NCBI GenBank assembly: GCA_947498455.1
Contig: CANMKK010000018.1
Coordinates: 44,690 to 108,689 of the forward strand
Source of the DNA: an uncultured Aquimarina sp.
Lineage (GTDB): Bacteria; Bacteroidota; Bacteroidia; Flavobacteriales; Flavobacteriaceae
Length of the DNA stretch: 64,000 nucleotides
Direction of reading: 5' to 3'
The position numbers and the translations under genes are program-made. Each line of letters starts with the position of its first letter. Position 1 is the first letter of the stretch. Under the pieces are notes generated by a model. The model saw only the letters and a program-made list of their open reading frames with translations. It made no database searches and was not told the origin of the DNA. Below are positions 19,271-28,644 of the stretch, piece by piece.

Positions 19271-20383
19271 ATGAAAACTAGAACAGTGACTATAATTGCA
19301 CTAATTTACAGTATCATTTTATCCAGTTGTGGTAATGACGATAATTCGATTAATACTCCAAAAACCCTTAAGGATGACATCGAAAATCAAGAATTCGTTA
19401 CGATAATAGAAGATCACCTATCTGGTGTACCAAAAAACGTTCAGGTTGCAATAGCTATAATCAATAATGAATCTACTGAATATCTTGGTGTTTATAATAA
19501 TAACAATGTATTGCGAGGAATAGATAATGCGGACAAAATTTTCGAAATCGGATCTATAACCAAAGTATTTACCGGTATTTGCCTTTCTAAACTAGCAGGA
19601 TTAAATAAGGTTACATTTGATGAAACGCTGCAAAATCAATTTGACTTTCCATTAAAAGAAGGAGGTGATATAACCTTATTGCACCTTGCTACGCATACTT
19701 CTGGACTACCGCGCTTACCTAACAATAGCGATGAAGTCGAAGGGCTTGATCTCAATGACCCCTATGCATTATACAATCAAGATCATCTGCACAGTTACCT
19801 ACAAAATCATATTGTATTAAATTCAGAAATTGGTACGGCACATGAATATTCGAATATAGGAATGGGGATGCTAGGATATATTCTGGCTAATAAAATAGAC
19901 ACTTCTTATGAGGAACTATTACAAAATCAGATTTTTGAACCGTTACAGATGTCTAATTCCACAACGCTTCTGGCGAATGTAGATAAAACAAAACTGATAA
20001 CGGGACTTGATAAAGAGGGTAATCCTGTTCAAAACTGGAATTTTACAGATATCATGGCAGGAACGGGGTCCATAAAATCTTCGGTAATAGATCTGGAAAA
20101 ATTTGCACAGAAAAATTTCGAAGATGATATCGTCTACAACTTTCCACAATCTACATTAGTAGATCTCGATCAAGACCAAGGCATTGGATTAGGATGGTAC
20201 ATTTTAGAAAAAAATGGAAATAGGTTATTGAACCATTCTGGAGAAACAGGTGGGTATAGTTCCTTGTTGGTAATAGACAAGAATCATAAAAAGGCTGTAA
20301 TTGTATTATCCAATATTGAAGATTCAAAAACAATGAATGAATTAGGTTTTTCTTTCTTAGAAAATATAACTACTAACAAATAA
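19271..20383 (+). CDS. Lipoprotein serine hydrolase of the beta-lactamase/PBP fold
   Basis: A 370-residue lipoprotein (lipobox LSSC, Cys20). It has the three class C beta-lactamase/DD-peptidase motifs: SITK with Ser95 and Lys98, YSN at 193-195, and HSG at 322-324 in the KTG position. The HSG-TGG form is typical of AmpH/EstB-like serine hydrolases and esterases rather than true beta-lactamases. It probably acts at the inner leaflet of the outer membrane or in the periplasm. The substrate is unknown. It lies between an AraC regulator and a beta-barrel-like protein. Confidence 0.85.
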   Translation: MKTRTVTIIALIYSIILSSCGNDDNSINTPKTLKDDIENQEFVTIIEDHLSGVPKNVQVAIAIINNESTEYLGVYNNNNVLRGIDNADKIFEIGSITKVFTGICLSKLAGLNKVTFDETLQNQFDFPLKEGGDITLLHLATHTSGLPRLPNNSDEVEGLDLNDPYALYNQDHLHSYLQNHIVLNSEIGTAHEYSNIGMGMLGYILANKIDTSYEELLQNQIFEPLQMSNSTTLLANVDKTKLITGLDKEGNPVQNWNFTDIMAGTGSIKSSVIDLEKFAQKNFEDDIVYNFPQSTLVDLDQDQGIGLGWYILEKNGNRLLNHSGETGGYSSLLVIDKNHKKAVIVLSNIEDSKTMNELGFSFLENITTNK

Positions 20384-20434
20384 GTACGGATTTGGGCGGA
20401 TTAAAGGTATTGAAACCTTCAATGCCTTTAATCC
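20378..20434 (+). terminator. 3'-flank repeat copy 2 with a 17-bp hairpin
   Basis: The stem GGATTAAAGGTATTGAA / TTCAATGCCTTTAATCC has a single G-T wobble and a 3-base loop (20398-20434), directly after the serine hydrolase. No T run follows, so it may protect mRNA ends or act as an attenuator rather than a classical terminator. Confidence 0.55.
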
Positions 20435-20467
20435 TAATACGTCTGCTATCGAAATAAACAACAAAAT

Positions 20468-21082
20468 ATGAAAGTACAGACTATCATTTTTCTACTTGTA
20501 TGCATTCTATGCCTTCAAACTCAAGGTCAAAACGGTAATTCCTCTTTTTTAGATAGAACAGAATTTAAAGTGGGATACTACGGAAACGTACTATGGGATA
20601 ATGGACTAAATATAGGCGCAGAATATATGTGGAAAGAATATAAGAATATCAAAGAACGAAAAAAGGGGCAAAAAATCATAACCCATCAATTTTTGTTTAA
20701 CGGAAATCTTGGCTACTCCACAAACTTCTCTACACAAACAGACAATGGATTGTCTACTTATTACGGTCTTATTTGGCGAAGAACTAACCCCAAAGGCAAA
20801 CAATATAATGTAGTACTAAATCCATTAGGCTATTATCGCTCATTTTTACCAGAAACCTATGAGGTAAAAGGAGATCGAGTTTCTAAAGTCAAGCTTCCCG
20901 GAAGAGGATATTACACTCCTTCTATTGCTATCGGAATAGGAAAACATCGTAAAGGGAAAAAACGATCAGGTTGGTATCTAAACCTTCAATATACCCTAAG
21001 AACCAATTACAATGCCGGTACTTTACCAGTTTTATCATTACACTACGGTTATCGGTTTAATTTTAAAAGAAACCGTCATTGA
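20468..21082 (+). CDS. Exported beta-barrel-like protein, unrecognised
   Basis: A 204-residue protein with a cleavable signal (MKVQTIIFLLVCILCLQTQG). The mature chain alternates polar and aromatic residues in short beta strands (FKVGYYGNVLW, YYGLIWRRTNPKGKQYNVVL) and ends with aromatic-rich strands. That is consistent with a small outer-membrane barrel of 8 to 10 strands. Its position after the serine hydrolase suggests coexpression. I know no family name. Confidence 0.5.
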   Translation: MKVQTIIFLLVCILCLQTQGQNGNSSFLDRTEFKVGYYGNVLWDNGLNIGAEYMWKEYKNIKERKKGQKIITHQFLFNGNLGYSTNFSTQTDNGLSTYYGLIWRRTNPKGKQYNVVLNPLGYYRSFLPETYEVKGDRVSKVKLPGRGYYTPSIAIGIGKHRKGKKRSGWYLNLQYTLRTNYNAGTLPVLSLHYGYRFNFKRNRH

Positions 21083-21199
21083 TGAATGTAGCTATATCAA
21101 AATAATCTCCTTTACAAAAGGAAGTAAACGAAGGTTAAATTACAACTATAATGAAATCGTGTTTTTATAAAAAAACATACTTAAATATAACTTATTAGC

Positions 21200-22243
21200 A
21201 TGCAAAAAATAATCCTTAGTAAGATAAAAACAGTAACCCTTATACTAGCCTTCTTTAGTCTGTTCTCTTGCTCCAAAGACGATGAGAATATAAATGATTT
21301 AGACGAAACCATTTATATAAGACATAGGCAAGCCGATATGCCGGCATATATCCATGGGAATGCCTCAGAAAAAGTATTTTTAATCATGCTACACGGTGGT
21401 CCCGGTGGAGCCGGATGGGCAGAAAGAAGAAATACCATTAAAAGTGAAATAGAAAAAAATAATGCTGTTGTTTATTTTGATCAGCGAGGTTCTGGTAATT
21501 CTCAGGGTAATTACGCTGAGTCTGATGTCAGTATTGATATCATGGCTGAAGATGTATTGGCTTTGGTAAAGGTGCTAAAAGTTAAATATGGTGATGATTC
21601 TAAATTCTTTTTACTGGGACATAGTTGGGGAGGCACTTTGGGGCCTGCTACCCTATTAAAAAATCAAGAAGATTTTCTAGGATGGATTGATGTGGATGGT
21701 GCCCATGACCCAAAAGGACTTTACAATGAATATAAAATAGCTCTTAAAAAAATGGCTGATGAGCAAATTGCTTTAGATAATAATATTGATTATTGGAAAG
21801 GAGTACTCACTCTAGTAAAAAATATAAGTATAGATTATAATACGAAAGAGTTTTATAAAATGAATAGGCAAGCCTATAGGGCTGAAGAAAAGCTTACTGA
21901 TGATGGAGTAATTAACAATTCCAAAAATGATCAAGATGGGTGGTACAACCTCTTAACAACCCTATGGAATGGTAATAACATACAAAATATTTTAGTCAAA
22001 AAAGGGCTTTTTGAGAAGGTATCATTTACCGATAAATTATACAAAATCACAATACCTTCTTTAGTCCTTTGGGGTAAATATGACATTGGTGTACCTACTA
22101 TATATGCTCAGGAGGCTTATGACAATTTAGGCTCTAATGATAAAGAGCTCTTTATTTTCGAAAAATCAGCACATAGCCCTATGGATACCGAACCAGACCT
22201 TTTTGCAGAAAAAGTAATTGAGTTTATAAATCGGTACAAATAG
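21200..22243 (+). CDS. Lipoprotein alpha/beta hydrolase, prolyl-aminopeptidase-like
   Basis: A 347-residue protein with lipobox LFSC (Cys24). The oxyanion loop HGGPGG (65-70), the FDQRGSG strand and the nucleophile elbow GHSWGG (Ser142) are those of the proline iminopeptidase-like S33 group. The acid is probably in GKYDIG and the base His in SAHSPMDTEP near the C-terminus. It is anchored outside the cytoplasm, so a role in peptide or ester breakdown at the envelope is likely. It may be cotranscribed with the two genes before it. Confidence 0.8.
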   Translation: MQKIILSKIKTVTLILAFFSLFSCSKDDENINDLDETIYIRHRQADMPAYIHGNASEKVFLIMLHGGPGGAGWAERRNTIKSEIEKNNAVVYFDQRGSGNSQGNYAESDVSIDIMAEDVLALVKVLKVKYGDDSKFFLLGHSWGGTLGPATLLKNQEDFLGWIDVDGAHDPKGLYNEYKIALKKMADEQIALDNNIDYWKGVLTLVKNISIDYNTKEFYKMNRQAYRAEEKLTDDGVINNSKNDQDGWYNLLTTLWNGNNIQNILVKKGLFEKVSFTDKLYKITIPSLVLWGKYDIGVPTIYAQEAYDNLGSNDKELFIFEKSAHSPMDTEPDLFAEKVIEFINRYK

Positions 22244-22466
22244 AAAAAGAGGATAACAGTATTTTCTAGAGGACATATCTTACTTTGTTTTCTAATAATG
22301 AAGAATCCAGCTCAGTTATTCATTGTTAGAAAACACAGCACCACAAGAGCACGTATTTCAGCCATTTACACACACCAACAAAGTACTTAAACTTCTAAAA
22401 ACACATTAAATAGGCAACATTACAAATATATAAAATCAGTTAAATCTCATTAAATATACAAGAAAC

Positions 22467-23024
22467 ATGATTACACTTGTTATAATAATAATACTTCTAA
22501 TACCAGCTACTACTTTTAGTTATTACTTTATTGCATACCAAGAACTCCAAAAAAAATATAATATCATTTTAGCTCAGCAAAAGGAAGCAACCAATATTAA
22601 TGATCTTATAGAAACCTCATCTATTATTACCAAGAAAAGCAGTGAAAATAAGCTAAAAGACTCTATAGTTCAGGATCTCATTGCTGGTATTGATATGCTC
22701 GAAAATGAAAAAGCGTTTCTACAATCCGATTTTAGTCTAACCTATATCGCACAAGCACTACAAAGTAATACTTCATATATCTCCAAGGTCATTAATTCCT
22801 ACAAACAATGTACATTTAAAGAATATGTCAATAAGTTGCGAATCCAGTATATTAGTAATCAACTAAAAGAAGATTCGACACTACTAAAATATTCTATTCA
22901 TTTTATTGCTCGTAGTATAGGATATGCCGATTCTTCTTCTTTTTCTAAAATTTTTAAAAAACATAAGGGAGTCACTCCTTCCCTCTATATAAAAGAAATA
23001 CGATCATCTTCGAACAATATATAA
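22467..23024 (+). CDS. Single-pass membrane AraC-type protein, paralogue of 32301
   Basis: A 185-residue protein: one membrane helix at residues 2-24, a helical linker (YQELQKKYNIILAQQ) and an AraC-type helix-turn-helix at about 85-178 (SDFSLTYIAQALQSNTSYIS, then SIGYADSSSFSKIFKKHKGV). The hydrophobic-linker-HTH order is that of the C-terminal half of TPR-containing AraC regulators of Bacteroidota, without the TPR sensor. It may be a minimal regulator or depend on another protein for sensing. It is clearly similar to 32301-32852, including the YFIA-QELQKKY junction. Confidence 0.8.
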   Translation: MITLVIIIILLIPATTFSYYFIAYQELQKKYNIILAQQKEATNINDLIETSSIITKKSSENKLKDSIVQDLIAGIDMLENEKAFLQSDFSLTYIAQALQSNTSYISKVINSYKQCTFKEYVNKLRIQYISNQLKEDSTLLKYSIHFIARSIGYADSSSFSKIFKKHKGVTPSLYIKEIRSSSNNI

Positions 23025-23056
23025 TACCAGTTTTGATACTATTGCATATTTTTAGT

Positions 23057-23243
23057 TATACGATTTATGGATAAGAAATTCGTATAAGGAGTTTGAATTA
23101 TTTTATGCTAGATTAAGGCATAAAATTGAAGAATAGCCACTTGTGCTGAGCGGAGTCGAAGTATAGTTATTGTTGAATTTTATAATGCAGATATAGTACA
23201 TAAGAAACGAACTATATGCGAAAGTTTTATGCGTAAATCGTAT
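23057..23243. mobile_element. MITE-like element, copy 1
   Basis: A 187-bp non-coding element with imperfect inverted ends of about 30 bp (TATACGATTTAYGGATAAG at the left; rc of GCGTAAATCGTAT at the right). It matches 35791-35953 over its whole length and 40274-40357 at both ends. This copy carries about 30 extra internal bases (TGCTGAGCGGAGTCGAAGTA region). The remainder of 23025-23501 has no gene I can support. Confidence 0.65.
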
Positions 23244-23501
23244 GAGTTATCTCAAAGCCTTACTAATTATTCTTTCAGAAAAACTGAACTTATTGTATCG
23301 AAAATTAACTATCTGCAAGCAATAATAGATGATTCTAAATAACTATTAGTACGTTTATAATTATAATAACGCAACAATTTCTCAGAAAGAAAACTTATAA
23401 TCCGTATGCAAGAGAACTAAAGAATTAGCGTTTAACAATTAGATGATAGCTATTTACACTAGCTTTTCAACTTGAATCGTTCTATCATACAAAGTGCTAT
23501 G

Positions 23502-24092
23502 CTTAAGAAAAAGTTATTATTTATACTTCCATTGATTTGTTTATTCCAGCTCAATGCTCAAGAAAAAAGTAATATAACACTAAGAGTAGAGCCGGGATTT
23601 CTTTTAGGTTCAAATTCCGAAAATTTAGGAGTATTCATCAATATTGAACCGAAAATTAAAATTTCACAAGGTATCATTATCGGATTGAGGTTTGGACTTA
23701 CAACAAACCCGCAAAAATTTGAAGCCAATGCTGATTCTCCATTCTTAATAGATGATAAAAGTGATCATAGTGTAATTTCTTTTGTACCAACCTTTGACTA
23801 TTACTTGAACGAAAATAACTTTCGCCCTTATTTTGGTGCAGGCTTGGGCTATTATTTAGTTTCACAAGTGGCTATAGTAAATCCTCCTGAAAGTATGTCA
23901 GAAGGAAGTGTCAATAACCAAATAGGGTTTCTAATAAGAGTAGGCCTTGAATCTGGTAAGACTAGAGTAGGTTTAGAATATAATTTCATCCCCAAAGCTG
24001 ATATTGAAATTCCAGATGGCCAAATAATAGGAACAGTCAATAATAGCTATTTTGGTTTGTCCATTGGGTTTACCATTGGAAGTGGAAAATAA
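23502..24092 (+). CDS. Small outer-membrane beta-barrel protein
   Basis: A 196-residue protein. The ATG at 23502 gives a signal peptide (MLKKKLLFILPLICLFQLNA), unlike the TTG at 23472. The mature protein has eight or so amphipathic strands (NITLRVEPGFLLGS, IIIGLRFGLTT, FRPYFGAGLGYYLV, NQIGFLIRVGLESG, SYFGLSIGFTIG), typical of OmpA/OmpX-like porin-family barrels. It stands alone with repeat copy B immediately downstream. Function beyond a small barrel cannot be inferred. Confidence 0.75.
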   Translation, partial: LKKKLLFILPLICLFQLNAQEKSNITLRVEPGFLLGSNSENLGVFINIEPKIKISQGIIIGLRFGLTTNPQKFEANADSPFLIDDKSDHSVISFVPTFDYYLNENNFRPYFGAGLGYYLVSQVAIVNPPESMSEGSVNNQIGFLIRVGLESGKTRVGLEYNFIPKADIEIPDGQIIGTVNNSYFGLSIGFTIGSGK

Positions 24093-24103
24093 TACAGAGT
24101 CAA

Positions 24104-24203
24104 TTACCTCGGGTAAGCCCACGAAGAATCCAACGGAAGCACCTCACATTTCATTTCGAAACAAGTCCTGGAAAATTAAACTCCACAATGTGGATTAAAT
24201 TTG
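24104..24203 (+). repeat. Interspersed repeat family 3, copy B
   Basis: It begins 12 bases after the beta-barrel stop codon. It shares AATTAAACTCCACAATGTGG with copy C and the CCTCGGG...CCCACGA block with copies A and C. Non-coding. Confidence 0.6.
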
Positions 24204-24262
24204 GTTATTTTAGTACCAATACAAGGTATTAAACTGTTGTAATAAATAACATTTAACATATC

Positions 24263-24739
24263 ATGAAAAAATCAAATAGGTATCTGGAGAATCGCCTTAA
24301 AGAAGTACTCACCGAGGGAAAATGGGTAACAGGCACCAACTTTAAAGAACAAATTTTTCACTTGGACTGGAATGATGCTATAAAAAAAGTAGAAAATCTG
24401 AATACCATAGCTGATCTAACATTTCATGTTCATTATTATATTGCAGGAGTTACCCAAGTATTAGAAGGAGGACCTCTGACGATTAGAGATAAATTTAGTT
24501 TTGATGCTCCTCCTATCCAATCAGCTAAAGACTGGAGAAATTTAGTAAACAAGTTCTGTTCTGATTCAGAAAAACTTATTAGCCTTGTTGGCGATATGAC
24601 AGAAGAAGAATTATTTAGCAATTTTGTTGATGAAAAATATGGGGATTACTATAGAAATATTGATGTAATCATCGAACACACTTACTATCATCTTGGGCAA
24701 ATACTACTTATTAAAAAACTCATTAAAATCAGGGATTAA
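24263..24739 (+). CDS. DinB-like/DUF1572 putative metal-dependent protein
   Basis: A 158-residue four-helix-bundle protein. The metal-binding histidines expected for DinB/YfiT-like proteins are visible: His55 or His57 in TFHVHYYIAG, and His139 and His143 in EHTYYHLGQ. It has no signal peptide, so it is cytoplasmic. In this superfamily some members are thiol transferases using bacillithiol or mycothiol; most are uncharacterised. A second DinB-like gene lies at 27214, but the two are not close paralogues. Confidence 0.75.
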   Translation: MKKSNRYLENRLKEVLTEGKWVTGTNFKEQIFHLDWNDAIKKVENLNTIADLTFHVHYYIAGVTQVLEGGPLTIRDKFSFDAPPIQSAKDWRNLVNKFCSDSEKLISLVGDMTEEELFSNFVDEKYGDYYRNIDVIIEHTYYHLGQILLIKKLIKIRD

Positions 24740-24893
24740 AACAAAACGGCTATCAATATTGTTTCTTTCATAAAGATATAAATGCTTTTTTGTATTAAAA
24801 GTAAAGTCGATTTTTTATGGATATATTTTCTTTTTAACTTACCGCTCTATTTTCTGAAGTCATCATATTGATACAACTCGAAAAAAATCAAAA

Positions 24894-26117
24894 TTGAATA
24901 AACAACCTACTAAACCAAAAAAACGAATAGACCTGTTAGACGTCTTCCGAGGATTTGCAATTCTTGGAATTTTTGTCGTCAATAGTGTAATAATGAATGC
25001 TACCTTTCTTAATCAGGATGAGTTTGCAAAGCAATGGACTTCAAACATCGATCAGGTTTCGACTAAAATTTTACAACTATTTTTTTATACCAAATTCTTT
25101 CCGATATTCTCCTTACTATTTGGTTTGGGAATTTCGATGCAAGCTTTAAAAATGCTCGATCAAAACAAACTATCGTTTTCTTTTTTTGCAAGAAGAATGT
25201 CCATATTATTCCTTTTTGGAGTTTTTCATATTCTCTTTTTATGGTCAGGAGATGTTTTAAATCTGTATGCGTTACTTGGGCTTTTCACTACATTGATGAT
25301 AAAAAAATCCAATAAAACCATCCTCATACTGTCCATAATTTTTCTATTCTTCCCTTTTTATGATCAACTTTTTGGATATCTATTCAATATTATAAGTTTT
25401 AAACCAGAAATATACTTGAGTAATCATACCGGAGAGATGGTTAATCAAATAATTAAAGAAGGTTCCTATTTTGCGGGGATGAAATTAAGACTACTAGAAT
25501 ATCTTTCTAATATTCCTATGCTGTTTGGATTTTTAGCACCAGTTGCTATATCCATGTTTCTTCTCGGGCTTTATTTAGGTAAAAATAAAATTTATAATAC
25601 GTTGGATCTCTTTATTGAAAACATAAAAAAACCAGTATTGATAATAACTATTGCCACTAATATCTATCGAGTGTTATTTATATTTGTACTCCCATCTTAT
25701 TCGATTTATTCAACGGAAACTTTCAGACCTATATTCATAAAATTAATGGTGCTTTCGGATATTGCAATGGGATTATTTTACTTATGGGGTATTGGTTGGC
25801 TTTGGTACAATACGAAATTAAAGACTATCTTATCACCTTTAAAATATGTTGGTAGAATGGCACTAACAAATTACTTAATGCAAAGTTTTATTGGACTCAT
25901 TTTATTCTCATCCATCGGTTTTAAGCTATACGAAACATTGAGCCCTTCAGAAACATTGCTCCTTGCTGTTATAGTTTTTATCTTTCAGATAATCATAAGT
26001 AAAATTTGGCTAAACTATTATCGTTTTGGGCCATTAGAATGGATTTGGCGATGTTTAACATATAAAGAATTAATACCCATAAAAAAAAATGCTTCTACTG
26101 ACATTGCGAATAGTTAA
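24894..26117 (+). CDS. DUF418-family polytopic membrane protein
   Basis: A 407-residue protein starting at TTG 24894. The N-terminal RIDLLDVFRGFAILGIFVVN is the family hallmark. About ten hydrophobic segments follow, and the C-terminal DUF418 part includes GRMALTNYLMQS and GPLEWIWRCLTY. The fold is related to the acyltransferase-3 membrane proteins. Members (e.g. YeiB) are of unknown function; transport or envelope modification is suspected. It lies 154 bases after the DinB-like gene and is followed by repeat copy C. Confidence 0.85.
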   Translation: MNKQPTKPKKRIDLLDVFRGFAILGIFVVNSVIMNATFLNQDEFAKQWTSNIDQVSTKILQLFFYTKFFPIFSLLFGLGISMQALKMLDQNKLSFSFFARRMSILFLFGVFHILFLWSGDVLNLYALLGLFTTLMIKKSNKTILILSIIFLFFPFYDQLFGYLFNIISFKPEIYLSNHTGEMVNQIIKEGSYFAGMKLRLLEYLSNIPMLFGFLAPVAISMFLLGLYLGKNKIYNTLDLFIENIKKPVLIITIATNIYRVLFIFVLPSYSIYSTETFRPIFIKLMVLSDIAMGLFYLWGIGWLWYNTKLKTILSPLKYVGRMALTNYLMQSFIGLILFSSIGFKLYETLSPSETLLLAVIVFIFQIIISKIWLNYYRFGPLEWIWRCLTYKELIPIKKNASTDIANS

Positions 26118-26125
26118 AAAGTAAA

Positions 26126-26226
26126 CTACCTTAGGACAAACCCACGAGGCATTCAACGGAAACAACTTTTTTTGATTTCAAGGCGCAAGCCTCGGAGAAT
26201 TAAACTCCACAATGTGGATTAAACTT
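26126..26226 (+). repeat. Interspersed repeat family 3, copy C
   Basis: It begins 8 bases after the DUF418 stop codon and shares GCCTCGGAGAATTAAACTCC with copy A and CCACAATGTGGATTAAA with copy B. Non-coding. The adjacency to a stop codon, as in copy B, suggests insertion preference for, or selection at, gene 3' ends. Confidence 0.6.
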
Positions 26227-26342
26227 TGGTTTTTTTATCAGAAAATGTAATTTTAAGACAAAAAATAAGCTATATAAAGTAAACCAAATTAATTAGAGCA
26301 AAAAATACAATAAGGCTCTTATTATATTATAGTATTAAAAAA

Positions 26343-27041
26343 ATGAAAAAGTATATATTTTTACTAGTTATAATAGTTTCTTGGCTAATCCCTACAACAG
26401 GTATGGCTCAGATTGAAGAAGACAAATTAGGTGCATGGTACATGTATTTTTTTAGTACTACATTTAAGGAAAGTTCTTGGGGAGCACAAGGAGATGTGCA
26501 GTATCGTAATTGGGATATCGGTGGAGATTTGGAACAATTATTAATTCGTGGAGGTATCACCTATAAACCAAAGAGTGCGGCTATAAAGTTCACACTCGGT
26601 TATGGTAATATTACCACTGGAGCATTCGGATCCGATAATTCTACTACAAGCGAAAGTAGAATATATCAGGAAGCCTTATTTCCTGTTAAATTCGGAAATC
26701 GTATATATACCAATCATCGATTCCGTTTCGAACAACGTTTTGTAGAAAGTCAAGATTTTAGAACGCGATACAGGTATAATCTGTTTTTAAACATCCCTTT
26801 AAACAGCGCGGCAATGGATCAAAAAACAATTTATTTAGCACTCTATAATGAACTATTTATTAATGGGCAACGAAACATTGGAGATGGAAATACGGTAGAG
26901 ATATTTGATAGAAACAGGCTGTATTTTGGATTAGGATATTTTATAAATAAAAAATTGAAGGTCCAAGCAGGGGTAATGAATCAAACTACCAATAGTTGGA
27001 ATAAAAACCAATTGCAATTAAGCCTTCATCACACTATTTAA
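26343..27041 (+). CDS. DUF2490 outer-membrane protein
   Basis: A 232-residue protein with a signal peptide (cleavage after TTGMAQ). The mature part starts LGAWYMYFFSTTF, the DUF2490 N-terminal pattern. Strands with conserved Arg-rich pairs follow (YTNHRFRFEQRF, FRTRYRYNLFLNIPL), and the end is barrel-like (KLKVQAGVMNQTT...LHHTI). It should be a 12-strand or similar outer-membrane barrel. Some relatives accompany alkane or lipid uptake genes, but none are seen here. Confidence 0.85.
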   Translation: MKKYIFLLVIIVSWLIPTTGMAQIEEDKLGAWYMYFFSTTFKESSWGAQGDVQYRNWDIGGDLEQLLIRGGITYKPKSAAIKFTLGYGNITTGAFGSDNSTTSESRIYQEALFPVKFGNRIYTNHRFRFEQRFVESQDFRTRYRYNLFLNIPLNSAAMDQKTIYLALYNELFINGQRNIGDGNTVEIFDRNRLYFGLGYFINKKLKVQAGVMNQTTNSWNKNQLQLSLHHTI

Positions 27042-27213
27042 ACTAAAACAACGATATTTCCGAACAAACTCAGTATGAAACATTCATCCGATATATAGTT
27101 TTTGAATCTCAAAACTAGCCATAGGGAATTATAGGATTTACGCATTATAACAATAGTTGATGAAATACTCTTTATAGAAAATGCTATTAAGTACTAATTA
27201 AACAGGCTAAAAA

Positions 27214-27705
27214 ATGGTGAAACGTTATCGAAACACCGGCGCTATTGGTGCAATCTTAGATGAGTATGAAAAATCACTAAGGGAACTAAAAACAATATTG
27301 AGGGATGTTACGGATACAGAGCTAACCACTATAGTTGATAGTGAGACAAAAGATCCCGATTGTAAATCTATACAGAATATTCTTACTCATGTGATTAGAG
27401 CCGGATATTGCTATATAATTGAAATTAGAAGGGCATTAGGTGAAAAAATCGATTATTCAGAAAACAAAACTTTTACTACCATTAAATCATATTTAGAGGA
27501 ATTAGATGCCATGTTTCAATATAATGAGCAACTATTTATAGCATACCCTAATTTAAATATAGAAGAGACAAATCCTAAAAAAAAGATAACTGTTCGATGG
27601 GGACAACAATATGATATCGAACAACTCATGGAACACACTATTGTACATATTTTAAGGCATAGAAGACAAATTGAACGATTTCTAATACAACTACAACATC
27701 AATAG
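27214..27705 (+). CDS. DinB-superfamily protein
   Basis: A 163-residue cytoplasmic four-helix protein. The metal ligands are probably His59 (ILTHVIRAGYCY) and His141/His145 (EHTIVHILRHRRQIERF), matching the H...HxxxH pattern of DinB-like enzymes; His149 is one turn further. Cys50 and Cys66 are unusual additions near the first ligand. No partner gene is apparent. The reaction is unknown. Confidence 0.75.
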   Translation: MVKRYRNTGAIGAILDEYEKSLRELKTILRDVTDTELTTIVDSETKDPDCKSIQNILTHVIRAGYCYIIEIRRALGEKIDYSENKTFTTIKSYLEELDAMFQYNEQLFIAYPNLNIEETNPKKKITVRWGQQYDIEQLMEHTIVHILRHRRQIERFLIQLQHQ

Positions 27706-27842
27706 CTTGTTTATTAGTTACTGTCTTGAGCCCAACTTACACAATTACAACGTTATTATCTTATCTTTTTTTTAAAACAAAAGTCTTTATTAGCAGTAAC
27801 ATTTTGCATTAATATGACACAAACTTATAAGGTAAAAGTCTT

Positions 27843-28259
27843 ATGGAAATGCAAAGAAACCGCCCCTTCTATTTATTCTTAATAATTCTTATCGTAGTAA
27901 TCGGATTACTATCCAGAAGTCGATTCGTTCCTGAGTTCATTTATCCTTATCTGGGAGATTTTATGTATGCAGTACTTATTTTCTTTATAATTGGTTTTGT
28001 GTTACACAAACAGAAATCAGCACGAATTGCGTTTATAAGTATTACACTATGCTACATGATCGAAATAATACAATTATATCAATCCGATTGGATCAATACC
28101 ATTCGTAGTTATACCATTGGAGGCCTCATACTGGGGCATGGTTTTTTATGGAGCGATCTAATAAGTTATACTGTTGGAGGTATAACCGCATACACATATG
28201 AGTCAATTTATTACAAACAAAATAAGAAAATCAAACCGCCTCATAAACCAAAAATGTAG
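27843..28259 (+). CDS. DUF2809 membrane protein
   Basis: A 138-residue protein with four hydrophobic segments (about 10-27, 38-56, 63-79, 101-121). The sequence SRSRFVPEFIYPYLGDFMYA at 25-44 and the Asp/Glu within membrane segments (GDFMYAV, YMIEIIQLYQ) are typical of DUF2809, related to VanZ-like proteins. The start could instead be the ATG two codons later. Function unknown. Confidence 0.75.
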   Translation: MEMQRNRPFYLFLIILIVVIGLLSRSRFVPEFIYPYLGDFMYAVLIFFIIGFVLHKQKSARIAFISITLCYMIEIIQLYQSDWINTIRSYTIGGLILGHGFLWSDLISYTVGGITAYTYESIYYKQNKKIKPPHKPKM

Positions 28260-28644
28260 TATCTTTTTAGCGTAATAAGTTTCGTATTGTTATCACAAAA
28301 AATAACCGATAATAGTATCATCATTGGAGGATATCAAAACTGTGTATGATACCTATTTTAGTCATTGAAAAAAAGTCGAAGAACTAATGAAACAATCAAG
28401 ACGTACATCAAAAATTCCTATAACCAATAGAATTGAAGAGCTATCTCAAAATTTTATTCTAAAAAAACACCTTAGAAAATTATATGTAAAATCAGATGAT
28501 CGAATTATATCAACTAAATAAAATAGGAGTTTTCGACTTCAATAAATAATGACATATACTATAATTAATACATTGATTTTTAATAACCATAAAAAAATCA
28601 ATTACATTAACCACTATAACCAATTCTAAAAATATCTACCAACT
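28260..28644 (+). other. Gap with a weak 44-codon reading frame
   Basis: An ATG at 28387 opens a 44-residue frame ending at 28521, rich in Lys, Arg and Ile. The same frame upstream (from about 28328) would read smoothly through one stop. It may be a gene remnant. There is no promoter, hairpin or family resemblance. I do not call it a gene. Confidence 0.2.

Noticed and set aside
27128..27150. GGATTTACGCATTATAAC similarity to the MITE end
   Set aside because: Only about 11 bases match and there is no second end nearby.
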